Part shown: positions 53,396 through 61,274 of the stretch, piece after piece | Position numbering within the stretch: the first letter of the stretch is position 1 | Layout: every line of letters begins with the position of its first letter | Source: CALBZH01 sp964538515 | Lineage (GTDB): Bacteria > Desulfobacterota > Syntrophobacteria > Syntrophobacterales > Syntrophobacteraceae | Direction: 5' to 3' | NCBI GenBank assembly: GCA_964538515.1 | Contig: CAZIEW010000007.1 | Location: 1-64,000 of the forward strand | Length of the DNA stretch: 64,000 nucleotides | The notes under the pieces: generated by a model | Databases searched by the model: none | Told to the model about the DNA's origin: nothing | The model's input: only the letters and a program-made list of their open reading frames with translations | Made by a program: the position numbers and the translations under genes

Positions 53396-53456
53396 GCTGC
53401 TTCCTTCTCATAGGTCAGGCGCGAATCGCCCCTGAACGCTGCGGCCCCGTCATCGG

Positions 53457-53592
53457 GTGCCATTCACGACCTCTGGAAGCTTGTCTCGGCGGAGCACTGG
53501 ATTTCGGGTATCAGGCAGCAGCAGCAATCGTGGCCAAGAGCGAAGCCCTGAAACCCGAGCACCGACACCGGAGGCCAACCGTGTTGTGCCAC
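53457..53592 (+). repeat. 137-bp element family, degenerate copy
   Basis: A 136-bp segment in the same orientation as the copy at 63805. Shared blocks: gtgccattcacgacct at the left, ggatttcgggtatcag inside, and gaggccaaccgtgttgtgccac at the right. It is clearly less similar than the other two copies but has the same length. It sits between the kinase and UspA genes. Confidence 0.5.
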
Positions 53593-53691
53593 CCCCCGTC
53601 ATTGCCCGAGACGACCGCTGAGGGCGGAAGCCGTCGGCTTCCACTCCCCCAAACGGTGACTCAGAACGGGTCCATTCGGCACTTGCGCCCC

Positions 53692-54135
53692 TCAACGAAT
53701 AATGTTCACATCGACGCCGGTCTCCTTCTTGAGCGCCTCGATGTGATCCTCCACGTCTCCCCGGAGCAACGCCTTCTCAAAAAAAGTCCTCTTCTCATGA
53801 CCGAGAACCAGCAGGTCCGCTTTCTCTTCCTCCACGACGCTCTTGAGAACCTCGAGGACCTTGCCTTTCCGAACCACCTTCTTCGGGCTTACCCCAAGCG
53901 ATCGAGCGATTTCCTCAGCCATGGCAAGGATATGCCCTCCAAGACGGTCCAGGGATTTCGCCACTTCACACGTGTCGCACTGCATGGCGATACCGCTTCG
54001 GAGAAACGTCGTGTCCACGGCATAGACGTACGTCAGGCTCGCGTTGTTCTCCTTGGCGAGCATGGCCGCCCGCAGCGCAGCCTCCTGGGCGTGCTGCGAG
54101 CCCGTCACCCCACAAACGATGCTTTTAAAGGCCAT
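53692..54135 (-). CDS. UspA-family universal stress protein
   Basis: A 147-residue protein with the Usp fold (SIVCGVTGSQHAQEAALRAAMLA; YVYAVD; ADLLVLGHEKRTFFEKALLRGDVEDHI). The ATP-binding GxxGxxxxxxxxGS(T/V) loop is altered: after LLVLG comes HEKRTFFEKALLRGDVED, so nucleotide binding is doubtful. It may be a regulatory partner of the adjacent transporter, as is common for Usp genes next to ion or dicarboxylate carriers. Confidence 0.85.
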   Translation of the reverse strand: MAFKSIVCGVTGSQHAQEAALRAAMLAKENNASLTYVYAVDTTFLRSGIAMQCDTCEVAKSLDRLGGHILAMAEEIARSLGVSPKKVVRKGKVLEVLKSVVEEEKADLLVLGHEKRTFFEKALLRGDVEDHIEALKKETGVDVNIIR

Positions 54136-54210
54136 ATTCTTCCCTTTTCCGTGTCAGCTGTTGCCTGACTTGCCTAATAAACTACCAAAAACCCATTTCC
54201 GGAGACATCC

Positions 54211-55944
54211 CTACATCTCCACCAGGAGAAGCCAGAAGGAGCACAAAATGACGGTGATGATCATCGGGACAAACGCGACCTTCACATACTCCATGAAAGA
54301 GATCGGGTACCCGGCTCGCTCCGCCATACCGACGGTCACCACATTGGCGCTCGCACCGATCATTGTCCCGTTGCCCCCGAGGCAGGCGCCCAGGGCGAGA
54401 GCCCACCACAGCACTCCCGTCTGCGCCCCGGGAATCTCGTTGGTCAAGAACGCCACGATGGGAAGCATCGTTGCCGTGAAGGGGATGTTGTCAATGATCG
54501 CGGACGCTATTGCCGCCACCCACAGGATCATGAGGATGGCAACCACGAGGTTCCCCTGGGAGATGTTCTTGACCCAGTCGGCGATGATCTGGATAAGCCC
54601 TGTTTCCTCGGCTCCGGCCACCACGATGAACAGCATGATGAAGAAAACGAGGGTCGGCCACTCGATTTCATGCTCGAGCATTTCGACGATGTCCACTTTG
54701 CTGATGACCAGCAGGACGGCGGCACCGATCATGGCCGCGATGCTGGGCTCCATGTGCAGGGCGCCGTGGATGATAAACAGGAAAATGGTGATGCCCAGGA
54801 TGACCATCCCCTGGGTGAGCAGCTTCGCGTTCGTGATCTTGTATTCCTCGCGCAGGTGCTCGATCATTTTGTCCACATCCCCAACCTTTGCCTGAAGATA
54901 GCCCTTCTTGTACCAGTAGACGAAGTACACCAGCGTGACCACCAGGCAGATAGCACAAATGATCGTGAGGTTCTGGACAAAGTCCAAAAAGCTCAGCTTG
55001 GCATAGGACCCGATCATGATGTTGGGCGGATCGCCGATGAGGGTCGCCGTGCCGCCGACGTTCGAGGCGAAGACTTCGGGCATGAGGAAGGCGATGGGGT
55101 TCACCTTGAGCGTTAGAGCAATCTCGATGGTCACCGGAATGATGAGGAGCATGGTCGTAACATTATCGAGAAAGGCGGAGCTCACGGCGGTCACGACCAT
55201 CAGGATCGAGGCCAGAGCAAAGACATTGCCCCGGGCCGCTTGAAAGGACTTGTAGGCAAGCCATTGGAACACGCCGGTCTTCTTGAGCACCCCAACGATC
55301 ATCATCATGGCCATCAGAAGAAAGATCACGTTCATGTCGATGGCGTGCATGGCATCCTCGAAAGGCAGGATGACATAGCCGGAATTGAACGTTCCGGCCG
55401 TGTAGGTGATCGTCATCAAGAGGGCGGCTCCCAGAAAGGCCGCCAGGGTGCGGTGCATGAGCTCAAAGGCGATGAGCGCATACACGACGATGAGAACCAG
55501 GGTGGCGATCCAAAAGGCCGGCGAGATGGTCCGCATCAGGGTAAAACTGTAATGAGCCATGTAGAACGTGTTGCCCTTGTCGTCGGATTTCTCCTTCATC
55601 ACGTTGGCGAGCGTGGTACGGGCGGAGCTCTTGTAATTCGGTTTATGCGCCTCGCACTCCACCTTCGCTCCGGGAAGCGTTCCCGCGGGTAGTCTCAATT
55701 CCGCCTCGAAGCGACCCGCCTTGGACGTGCTCACCTCTTCTTCGAGGTGGATTTTGCTTCCATTCACGAAGAAATCCAGCCCCACTTCCTTCACCGGCTT
55801 TCCCTGGGCGTTCGTGACGGTTCCGGCCACCACCAGAACATCCCACGGCCCCACCGACGCCGCGGGCTCCGCCCCGTGGACCATGGCGGGAGTGATCAGC
55901 AGGGGTAACAACAGAACAAGGCATGCCAGTTGCTTTTTCAACAT
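54211..55944 (-). CDS. ArsB/NhaD-type (IT superfamily) transporter with periplasmic N-terminal domain
   Basis: A 577-residue protein. ATG 55944 (MLKKQLACLVLL) has AAGGA upstream; ATG 55959 adds five residues. A signal-like segment is followed by about 110 extracytoplasmic residues resembling a carboxypeptidase-regulatory or Ig-like fold (GTVTNAQGKPVKEVGLDFFVNG, EVSTSKAGRFEAELRLP). Then come about eleven membrane segments with IT-superfamily motifs (SAFLDNVTTMLLIIPVTIEIA, FASNVGGTATLIGDPPNIMIG, LGGNGTMIGASANVV). The fused sensor-like domain is unusual for this carrier class. Substrate: sodium/proton or an anion, not decidable. Confidence 0.85.
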   Translation of the reverse strand: MLKKQLACLVLLLPLLITPAMVHGAEPAASVGPWDVLVVAGTVTNAQGKPVKEVGLDFFVNGSKIHLEEEVSTSKAGRFEAELRLPAGTLPGAKVECEAHKPNYKSSARTTLANVMKEKSDDKGNTFYMAHYSFTLMRTISPAFWIATLVLIVVYALIAFELMHRTLAAFLGAALLMTITYTAGTFNSGYVILPFEDAMHAIDMNVIFLLMAMMMIVGVLKKTGVFQWLAYKSFQAARGNVFALASILMVVTAVSSAFLDNVTTMLLIIPVTIEIALTLKVNPIAFLMPEVFASNVGGTATLIGDPPNIMIGSYAKLSFLDFVQNLTIICAICLVVTLVYFVYWYKKGYLQAKVGDVDKMIEHLREEYKITNAKLLTQGMVILGITIFLFIIHGALHMEPSIAAMIGAAVLLVISKVDIVEMLEHEIEWPTLVFFIMLFIVVAGAEETGLIQIIADWVKNISQGNLVVAILMILWVAAIASAIIDNIPFTATMLPIVAFLTNEIPGAQTGVLWWALALGACLGGNGTMIGASANVVTVGMAERAGYPISFMEYVKVAFVPMIITVILCSFWLLLVEM

Positions 55945-56065
55945 CAGTATCCTTTCCATCGGCTCGGAAGGAGAGAGAGCCGGTCGCGGCTCACGCTCCC
56001 CGATCAATGATTCCCTTATCTTGGGGAAATGGAGCAAACCCCTTCCCACAACGAGCCCCACCGGC

Positions 56066-57550
56066 TCACTTGAGCAGCACGGGCATGCCCATGAGGGGCC
56101 AGATGAAGTAGCAAAAGACCGCGAGCACGGCCATGAGAACGAGGCTTGGGATCCAGCCGTACAGGAAGAAGTCGCCGGTGCTGAACTGCCGGCTCTCATA
56201 GGCGATGGCGTTCGGCGCCGCCCCGATGAGAAGGTTGAAGGGCATTCCAGCGCAGGCGAGCGACGCGAAGAAAATGACGTGGGGCGCCACGCCCAGATAC
56301 CCCGCGATGACCAGGGAGACGGGAAGCGTGATGGCAATAGCCGCCACATTCATGATGAAGTTGGTCATGCAGAGCACCAGGAAGGCAATGGCCAGCACAA
56401 AGAGCAGCCAGGGGGCGTGCTGGAACCAGCTCACCCAGCTCACGGCCATCCACTCGGCCGCCTTGGTGTCGTAGAGGCAATAACCGATGCTCATGGCGCC
56501 ACCGAACAGGAGGATGATGTTCCAGGGGATTCCCTCCATCTCCTCAACCCCCAGAACCTTGAAGAGGAAGAACCCGAGGGTCGCCACGATCATGATGGCC
56601 GCACGGTCCATCTCCTTGAAGAAGGGAATGGGGGAAAACGATTTCATCATGAACAGGAACAGCACCAGCGCCACCATGATCAGAACGAGCTTCTCCTTGG
56701 TGCTCATGGGGCCCAACTCCTTGGACAACCCTTGAACCCTTTCGCGAAGCCCTTCGATCCGGGATCGCTCCGGCTTGAAGAACACGATCACGATGAGCCA
56801 AATGACGGCAACCATGATCAGCCCCAGGGGCAGGTTGTAGTAAATGAACTCGAAGAAGCCGATCTCCAGCCCGCCGGTGAACTTCTTGAACATACCGGCA
56901 CCGGCAACGCCCCGCGCGGCCCCGAGGTAGGTGATGATCGAGCCGGCGCCGGCCGTCCAGGCCATACCGATGAACAGCCCTTTGCCGAACTTGGTGGGCT
57001 CGTCGGTGTCACTGTAGAGCGAATGGATCGCCATGAGCAGCGGGAAGAGCGCCGCGGCCACGGCCGTGTGGGCCATGAGGAGGGTCATGCCGGCCACGAT
57101 GATGAACGTGCCCAGCAGAATGAAGTTGGTGCTCTCCCCCACCACACCCAGCATCTTGTAGGCCATACGCTTGGTGAGGCCGGAATGCGAAAAAGCCAGT
57201 CCCATGATCACCGAGCCGAAGATGAACCAAACCGATGGGTCAAAGAAGTCCTTGAGCGCCTGATCTGCGGTCCGGATTCTGAACAGGACCTGGAACAGAC
57301 CGATGGCGATCGCGGTGGCCCCAATGGGCATGACCTCGAAAATCCACCACATTGCCGCCATCAGAAACAGTCCCAGAGCCATCCTTCCCTGGGGAGGGAG
57401 AGGAAAATGCTTGCCAGCCGGGTCCACGGCGTCGGGCAAATCGTTCATGAAATAAAAAGCGAAGAAAAAGACAAGACCAAGGGTGATGAATGCGATTCGT
57501 TTCCAGTCAAAGGCAGCTCCCTTCGGGACTGCGACGGTCTGCTCAGCCAT
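56066..57550 (-). CDS. DASS/SLC13-type sodium:dicarboxylate or sulfate symporter
   Basis: A 494-residue carrier from ATG 57550 with AAGGAG upstream. About twelve membrane segments. It has the family features GRMALGLFLMAAMWWIFEVMPIGATAIA at the start and SIITYLGAARGVAGAGMFKKFTG. The C-terminal inverted repeat has FIMNVAAIAITLPVSLVIA and MPFNLLIGAAPNAIAYES (SNT-like motif AAPNA). The N-terminal SNT motif is altered, so ion coupling may differ. It lies next to the other carrier and a CBS protein. Confidence 0.88.
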   Translation of the reverse strand: MAEQTVAVPKGAAFDWKRIAFITLGLVFFFAFYFMNDLPDAVDPAGKHFPLPPQGRMALGLFLMAAMWWIFEVMPIGATAIAIGLFQVLFRIRTADQALKDFFDPSVWFIFGSVIMGLAFSHSGLTKRMAYKMLGVVGESTNFILLGTFIIVAGMTLLMAHTAVAAALFPLLMAIHSLYSDTDEPTKFGKGLFIGMAWTAGAGSIITYLGAARGVAGAGMFKKFTGGLEIGFFEFIYYNLPLGLIMVAVIWLIVIVFFKPERSRIEGLRERVQGLSKELGPMSTKEKLVLIMVALVLFLFMMKSFSPIPFFKEMDRAAIMIVATLGFFLFKVLGVEEMEGIPWNIILLFGGAMSIGYCLYDTKAAEWMAVSWVSWFQHAPWLLFVLAIAFLVLCMTNFIMNVAAIAITLPVSLVIAGYLGVAPHVIFFASLACAGMPFNLLIGAAPNAIAYESRQFSTGDFFLYGWIPSLVLMAVLAVFCYFIWPLMGMPVLLK

Positions 57551-57697
57551 TGCGAATACTCCTTGCTTGTTCTTGCGCGTTTTGCTCATCGGCCCCCCAC
57601 GGCAGGATCGCTCCCAGCGCGAAAGACTTCGCCGCCTCGGATGGCGCCATCAGAGCTCTCTTTTTCACTCATTCACGGGAGCGCCGTTCCGGCCGGC

Positions 57698-58252
57698 TCA
57701 GAGCTGACAGAGCTTGATTGCGTCGCAGACCTTCTTGAACACGTCGCTCAGGCGAAGGACACCGACGATATCCTCTCCGCGCGTTGCCAGCAGGGATTGA
57801 TGACGCCCCATGACCAACAAATGAATCGCCGCGTCCAGGGATGCGTCCTCGGCGATGTATTCCCCCGCGGCCGGCGTGTGCATGATCTCCTTCATCTTCA
57901 TCGCCGCCGCCTTCTTGCAGAGCCCATCAAAGGGATGTCGCCACAAGCCGTAGGTTTCGATCAGCGACTTCAGGAATTCAGGGCTGAACCCATACCGTGA
58001 CGTTTCCCGAAGGTTTCCCATTTGCTTGTAGCGAGGCTCGAGGGCCCAGAGCACGCTCCATTGGTCCAGCTTGCCGACGACGCGGCCATTCTGGTCAAGC
58101 ACCAGCACAGCGCGATGCTTCTCGCGGTCCTCGTCAACGTGCTTCTGCGCCGCTTCGAGGGCTGTGACCGCCTCAATCAGCGTGGCCTCTTCGGAAACGG
58201 TGGCATACTCGCTCAAGGGCACCATGAGCTCTTTGACTGTTGTGGATTGCAT
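57698..58252 (-). CDS. CBS-domain pair protein
   Basis: A 184-residue protein from ATG 58252 (MQSTTVKELMVPLSEYATV) behind AAGGAG. The first CBS motif spans 1-70 (VLVLDQNGRVVGKLDQWSVLWAL), the second about 115-180 (MKEIMHTPAAGEYIAEDASLDAAIHLLVMG ... GVLRLSDVFKKVCD). A helical insert lies between. It likely senses adenylates and may regulate the neighbouring carrier. It lies 93 bases after the response regulator gene. Confidence 0.85.
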   Translation of the reverse strand: MQSTTVKELMVPLSEYATVSEEATLIEAVTALEAAQKHVDEDREKHRAVLVLDQNGRVVGKLDQWSVLWALEPRYKQMGNLRETSRYGFSPEFLKSLIETYGLWRHPFDGLCKKAAAMKMKEIMHTPAAGEYIAEDASLDAAIHLLVMGRHQSLLATRGEDIVGVLRLSDVFKKVCDAIKLCQL

Positions 58253-58345
58253 CGCTTTCTCCTTCATCAATCTGAATGGGGCAGTCGCAGCACGCGGCTT
58301 AAGACAGGGGAGCCGTCCCGCCCGCTTTCGAGTCAAAAACGGACC

Positions 58346-58777
58346 CTACGCCCAGCCCTTGCGCTGCATGATGCGCTCGATCTCGGCCTGGCGAATCCGC
58401 TCCTCCTGCTCCGCCTTGCGCTTGTAGGCTTTGGCGATCTTTTCGACCAGATCCTTCGTCTCGGCGGGCTTCATCAAATAGTCGTAGGCACCGATCTTCA
58501 TGCCTTCGACAGCGGATTCCACCGTGGCGTTGCCGGTGAGCATGATGACTTCGACGATCGGCTGCAGCGCTTTGATCTCGCGCAGCGTTTCCACGCCGTC
58601 TTTGACCGGCATCAGCACGTCCAGAATCACCACGTCCGGCTTCTTTGTCTTCAACGCCGCGATAGCCTCGTCCCCGGAATACGCCTTGCTCACCTCGAAA
58701 TCGCGCGTTTCGAGACGCTCCGCGAGAACGTCGACGAACTCCTTCTCGTCATCCACCAACAAGACCCTGATTTTCAT
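58346..58777 (-). CDS. Receiver response regulator with short helical tail
   Basis: A 143-residue protein from ATG 58777 (MKIRVLLVDDEKEF) with AGGAG upstream. Receiver residues: VDDE, VVILDVLMPVKDG, IMLTGNATVE, YLMKPAE. The tail (KAYKRKAEQEERIRQAEIERIMQRKGWA) resembles that of the receiver at 51111. No output domain. It stands 25 bases downstream of a pseudo-receiver gene and upstream of the CBS and transporter genes, so it may report transporter status. Confidence 0.9.
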   Translation of the reverse strand: MKIRVLLVDDEKEFVDVLAERLETRDFEVSKAYSGDEAIAALKTKKPDVVILDVLMPVKDGVETLREIKALQPIVEVIMLTGNATVESAVEGMKIGAYDYLMKPAETKDLVEKIAKAYKRKAEQEERIRQAEIERIMQRKGWA

Positions 58778-58802
58778 TGAGCTTTCTCCTGGTTTTCCTT
58801 GA

Positions 58803-59300
58803 TCATGGATTCTTTCCTTCCGCACGACGGCCCTCGCGAGCCGGACCGCTTCCCCCCCCTCCCCCTCTCGATCCTTCCGCGCTCCCCTTACTTTTTCGGC
58901 TTGCCTCCACGCACTTGATCTTGCTTTGCCAGGCCTCCTGGATTCGTCTAAAGAGCGTATCCACATTGAACGGCACCAGTAATTCGTCGAAGGCTCCGAG
59001 CTTCATTCCTTCGATGCTCGCCGCCAACGAATGGTCGTCGGCAAAGGTGAGCAGGATCACTTCAGGGCAGGGATGCAACCGTCTGATCGTTCGAAGCAGG
59101 GCCAGCCCACGCTGCTTGTCTCCAGCAAATCCGAGGAGCACGACGTCAATGTTCTTCTTTTCTATGAGATCCCGGGCCTCAGCTTCACGGCATGCCTCGT
59201 AAACCCTGTGGCCTTCGAGTCGAACCCGCTCGGCCAAATGGCGCCGGTAGGCTTCGTCTGTTTCGATTACCAGGATTTTGATTCCCGAAGGTCGCGCCAA
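58803..59300 (-). CDS. Pseudo-receiver protein lacking the phospho-acceptor
   Basis: A receiver-like protein of about 165 residues. A TTG at 59300 with GAGGG seven bases upstream fits the domain start (ARPSGIKILVIETDEAY); a GTG at 59384 would add 28 residues. The fold matches (VILLTFADDHSLAASIEGMKLGAFDELL), but the phospho-Asp position reads VVLLGFAGD, with Gly where Asp is expected. The Lys-Pro of the active site is replaced by VPF. It therefore cannot be phosphorylated in the usual way. A low-complexity Gly/Arg tail follows. It is downstream of two tandem attenuator-like elements. Confidence 0.75.
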   Translation of the reverse strand: MARPSGIKILVIETDEAYRRHLAERVRLEGHRVYEACREAEARDLIEKKNIDVVLLGFAGDKQRGLALLRTIRRLHPCPEVILLTFADDHSLAASIEGMKLGAFDELLVPFNVDTLFRRIQEAWQSKIKCVEASRKSKGSAEGSRGGGGGSGPAREGRRAEGKNP

Positions 59301-59501
59301 CCCCACACCCTCACACGGGGTCCGACCTGCGCACCTGCGCGAACAATCGGCCCCATCCCGGGCCTCCCTTCCGGAGACCTCCACCTGAATCGAGCACCAT
59401 TGCGATCGATCAAGCCGATCGACGCGGATCTGAAGACAAGCCGATCCGTGCCCGCACGCACAGCCTTCCGCCCCCTTTGTCCGACTGAAGCGGCGCTCAA
59501 T

Positions 59502-59540
59502 AAAAAGGCCGCCTTCGCACCTGTGCGTGCGATAGCGGCC
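59502..59540 (-). terminator. Intrinsic terminator of leader copy 1
   Basis: On the minus strand a 34-base hairpin (arms ggccgctatcgcac and gtgcgaaggcggcc, one mismatch, loop of six) is followed by TTTTT. It lies 200 bases upstream of the pseudo-receiver start. Confidence 0.75.
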
Positions 59541-59595
59541 CCACTATCGGCTTGTTACCCTCCGGAAGGATCACACACTCCTCCCAGACCCAAGC
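59502..59595 (-). promoter_or_regulatory. Attenuator-like leader element, copy 1 (proximal)
   Basis: On the minus strand this element carries a 58-base stretch (59524-59581) identical to the second copy. A hairpin at 59530-59549 (cgatag/ctatcg) overlaps the 5' arm of the terminator hairpin at 59507-59540, so only one can form. That is the arrangement of a riboswitch or attenuator. I cannot name the class. Confidence 0.6.
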
Positions 59596-59710
59596 CACCC
59601 GATTTGAATGAAATGCAAACAGCCTTCAACGAGCATGGGGAGGGCGACGATCAGCCCAGCCGCCGCCGTTCGGGCACCTGCCCCACCCCCCTAGCCGAGG
59701 GCCTGCCCCA

Positions 59711-59753
59711 AATAAGAAGGCCGCTCGCGCACCCTTGCGTGCGATAGCGGCCC
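59711..59753 (-). terminator. Intrinsic terminator of leader copy 2
   Basis: On the minus strand arms ggccgct and agcggcc plus cgcac and gtgcg form a 34-base hairpin followed by TTCTTATTT. The U-tract is weaker than that of copy 1. Confidence 0.65.
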
Positions 59754-59808
59754 CACTATCGGCTTGTTACCCTCCGGAAGGATCACACACTCCCCCGGAC
59801 CCAAGTCC
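59712..59808 (-). promoter_or_regulatory. Attenuator-like leader element, copy 2 (distal)
   Basis: The second copy, with the same 58 bases at 59737-59794. The alternative hairpin is at 59743-59762, again overlapping the terminator stem at 59720-59753. Differences between copies in the terminator stem partly keep pairing (a T-G pair becomes T-A), which supports a functional RNA structure. Confidence 0.6.
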
Positions 59809-59902
59809 CTGGATTGGAAAAAAAACAGCACCGGCATGCAGCTGCCATCGTCGTGTCACGATCTCGCCATGGCAGCCGGCGTGACGCCGATTCCATAGAG
59901 CA

Positions 59903-59926
59903 AATTGTGTACCATCATTCACAATT
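59903..59926. promoter_or_regulatory. AATTGTG-N10-CACAATT inverted repeat
   Basis: A perfect seven-base inverted repeat with a ten-base spacer, upstream of the leader elements on the minus strand. The spacing is two bases too long for the usual CRP/FNR pattern, so no regulator is assigned. It may be an operator of the leader transcript. Confidence 0.35.
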
Positions 59927-60119
59927 AAGGTTTGACGGGGGTTTAGGTCCACGAGCAAGCCAGGACCCGGAAAGGCGAGACAATATAAAACACAATGAAA
60001 CTTCCGATGAGGTCAATACGAAACATTATGCAACAGCGGCGCCATGCAACGCATCCTGCCTCCCCATGGAAATCTTGAAAAGCACGCCTGCCGAGATCCG
60101 GAAGGTCTGCCGTACAGGC

Positions 60120-60899
60120 TTAGCGTTGATCGCGGGCCGGGAGGGTCGTCTCGCGAGGGTCGGGAGCCAGCCGGGCCTGGCCGTCGAGCTGCTGTTCAAG
60201 CCGCTGCTTTTCCAGGCGGTATTGGTAGTCCATCATCCGTCTGGAGAGGCGATACCGCAAGTAGACGACCCACAAGACAAGGCAGGCGGCAAAGACGGCC
60301 GATCCCACGACCAGCGAGCCCCCGTCCCTGACGGCGGCGGTGCCGAGCCCCACCAGCTCCCCCAGGAAATTCGGAACCATCCAGAACAGGAGCGCCAGTC
60401 CGGCAATGACGGCTCCCATCAAAAAGATGGAAGAGCCACTGATAAAAAGGGACCAGGCCACGAAGGGGTGCGTCTTTTCGTAAATTGCCGGGATATTCCC
60501 GTTACTCGGCTGCTGCTCACCCTGCAGCAACGTCAGGTAGACCTTCACCAGGTAAGAGACCAGGAGCATCAGTGCGATCGGAGCTCCCACGGAAGCAGCA
60601 ACCCACGCCCGCACCGGAAAGGGTTTGTCGAGGGTCCTGATCTGGACGTCGTAATTGCTCAGGTCCCCGTATTTTCTTTCGAAGTAGGAGAAGTTGATGT
60701 GCGAGAGGGTCGTTCCCGCCACGTCGTAAATGATCTTTCCGTTCCGGTCTCGGACTTCGATGCGGGACTGCTCTCCTGACGATGCGGCGAGAACCATGAA
60801 GATGATCAGCTCGAGAACCAGCAAAACCGCCACGCTCAGTCCCAGTGCGACGAGCATGTTCTTCCTGCCGTGAAAGACGTCGGCCAGATTGAGCTTCAT
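60120..60899 (-). CDS. Conserved membrane protein of unknown function, divergent from cydAB
   Basis: A 259-residue protein from ATG 60899 (MKLNLADVFHGRKNMLVALG) with AGGAG upstream. TM1 (LVALGLSVAVLLVLELIIFMVLAA) is followed by a periplasmic domain of about 60 residues (IEVRDRNGKIIYDVAGTTLSHINFSYFERKYG). Three more hydrophobic segments and a charged coiled-coil tail (RRMMDYQYRLEKQRLEQQLDG) complete it. No catalytic motif is seen. It is divergently placed from the cytochrome bd genes. Confidence 0.7.
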   Translation of the reverse strand: MKLNLADVFHGRKNMLVALGLSVAVLLVLELIIFMVLAASSGEQSRIEVRDRNGKIIYDVAGTTLSHINFSYFERKYGDLSNYDVQIRTLDKPFPVRAWVAASVGAPIALMLLVSYLVKVYLTLLQGEQQPSNGNIPAIYEKTHPFVAWSLFISGSSIFLMGAVIAGLALLFWMVPNFLGELVGLGTAAVRDGGSLVVGSAVFAACLVLWVVYLRYRLSRRMMDYQYRLEKQRLEQQLDGQARLAPDPRETTLPARDQR

Positions 60900-61274
60900 G
60901 ATCCTGCTCCTGGTGCTCTCCAAAGGGTTTCCTTGGAGGTTGCATCCCCTCGAAAGCTGGGTCCCCATCCTCCCTATCCAGTACGCTTATAGCATCGGTC
61001 TCCCCCGTCCCGCAAGCCTCGGGCGGGCGCAGCCCACTCCCGCGCAGGGCGATGTTCCCCTCTTTTTCGCAGGGCCATTGCGTTGAAGCGGAAGCTTGCG
61101 TTGCCGACGCTCCCGGATTATTGTGGCGAGAATTCAGGCATGACCTGGAACAAGTCGACTTGGTCTGCCGATCGTGCTCGCACCACTCAACGGGGAACGG
61201 CGGCATATCACTCACGGCGGTGCTCATGGAATGGGTTCTGCCTGCCGGAATTCCTTCCAGCGGAGGTTTGCCTT
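60900..61274. other. Divergent intergenic region before cydA
   Basis: The region must contain promoters for the unknown membrane protein and for cydAB. On the minus strand TTGCGG, 18 bases, TATAAG near 60990-61020 is a possible promoter for the membrane protein gene. For cydA I see only the strong GGAGG ribosome binding site. No FNR or ArcA site was recognised. Confidence 0.3.

Noticed and set aside
55721..58000. Plus-strand frame of 759 codons opposite the two transporters and CBS gene
   Set aside because: It is His-, Glu- and Gly-rich antisense sequence with no fold. The minus-strand genes are clear.
59502..59808. Tandem leader elements as a CRISPR array
   Set aside because: There are only two copies, over 200 bases apart, each with terminator structure. 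There are no regular spacers or cas genes.
59903..59926. Inverted repeat as a CRP or FNR site
   Set aside because: The arms are ten bases apart in place of the usual spacing, and the inner bases do not match either consensus.
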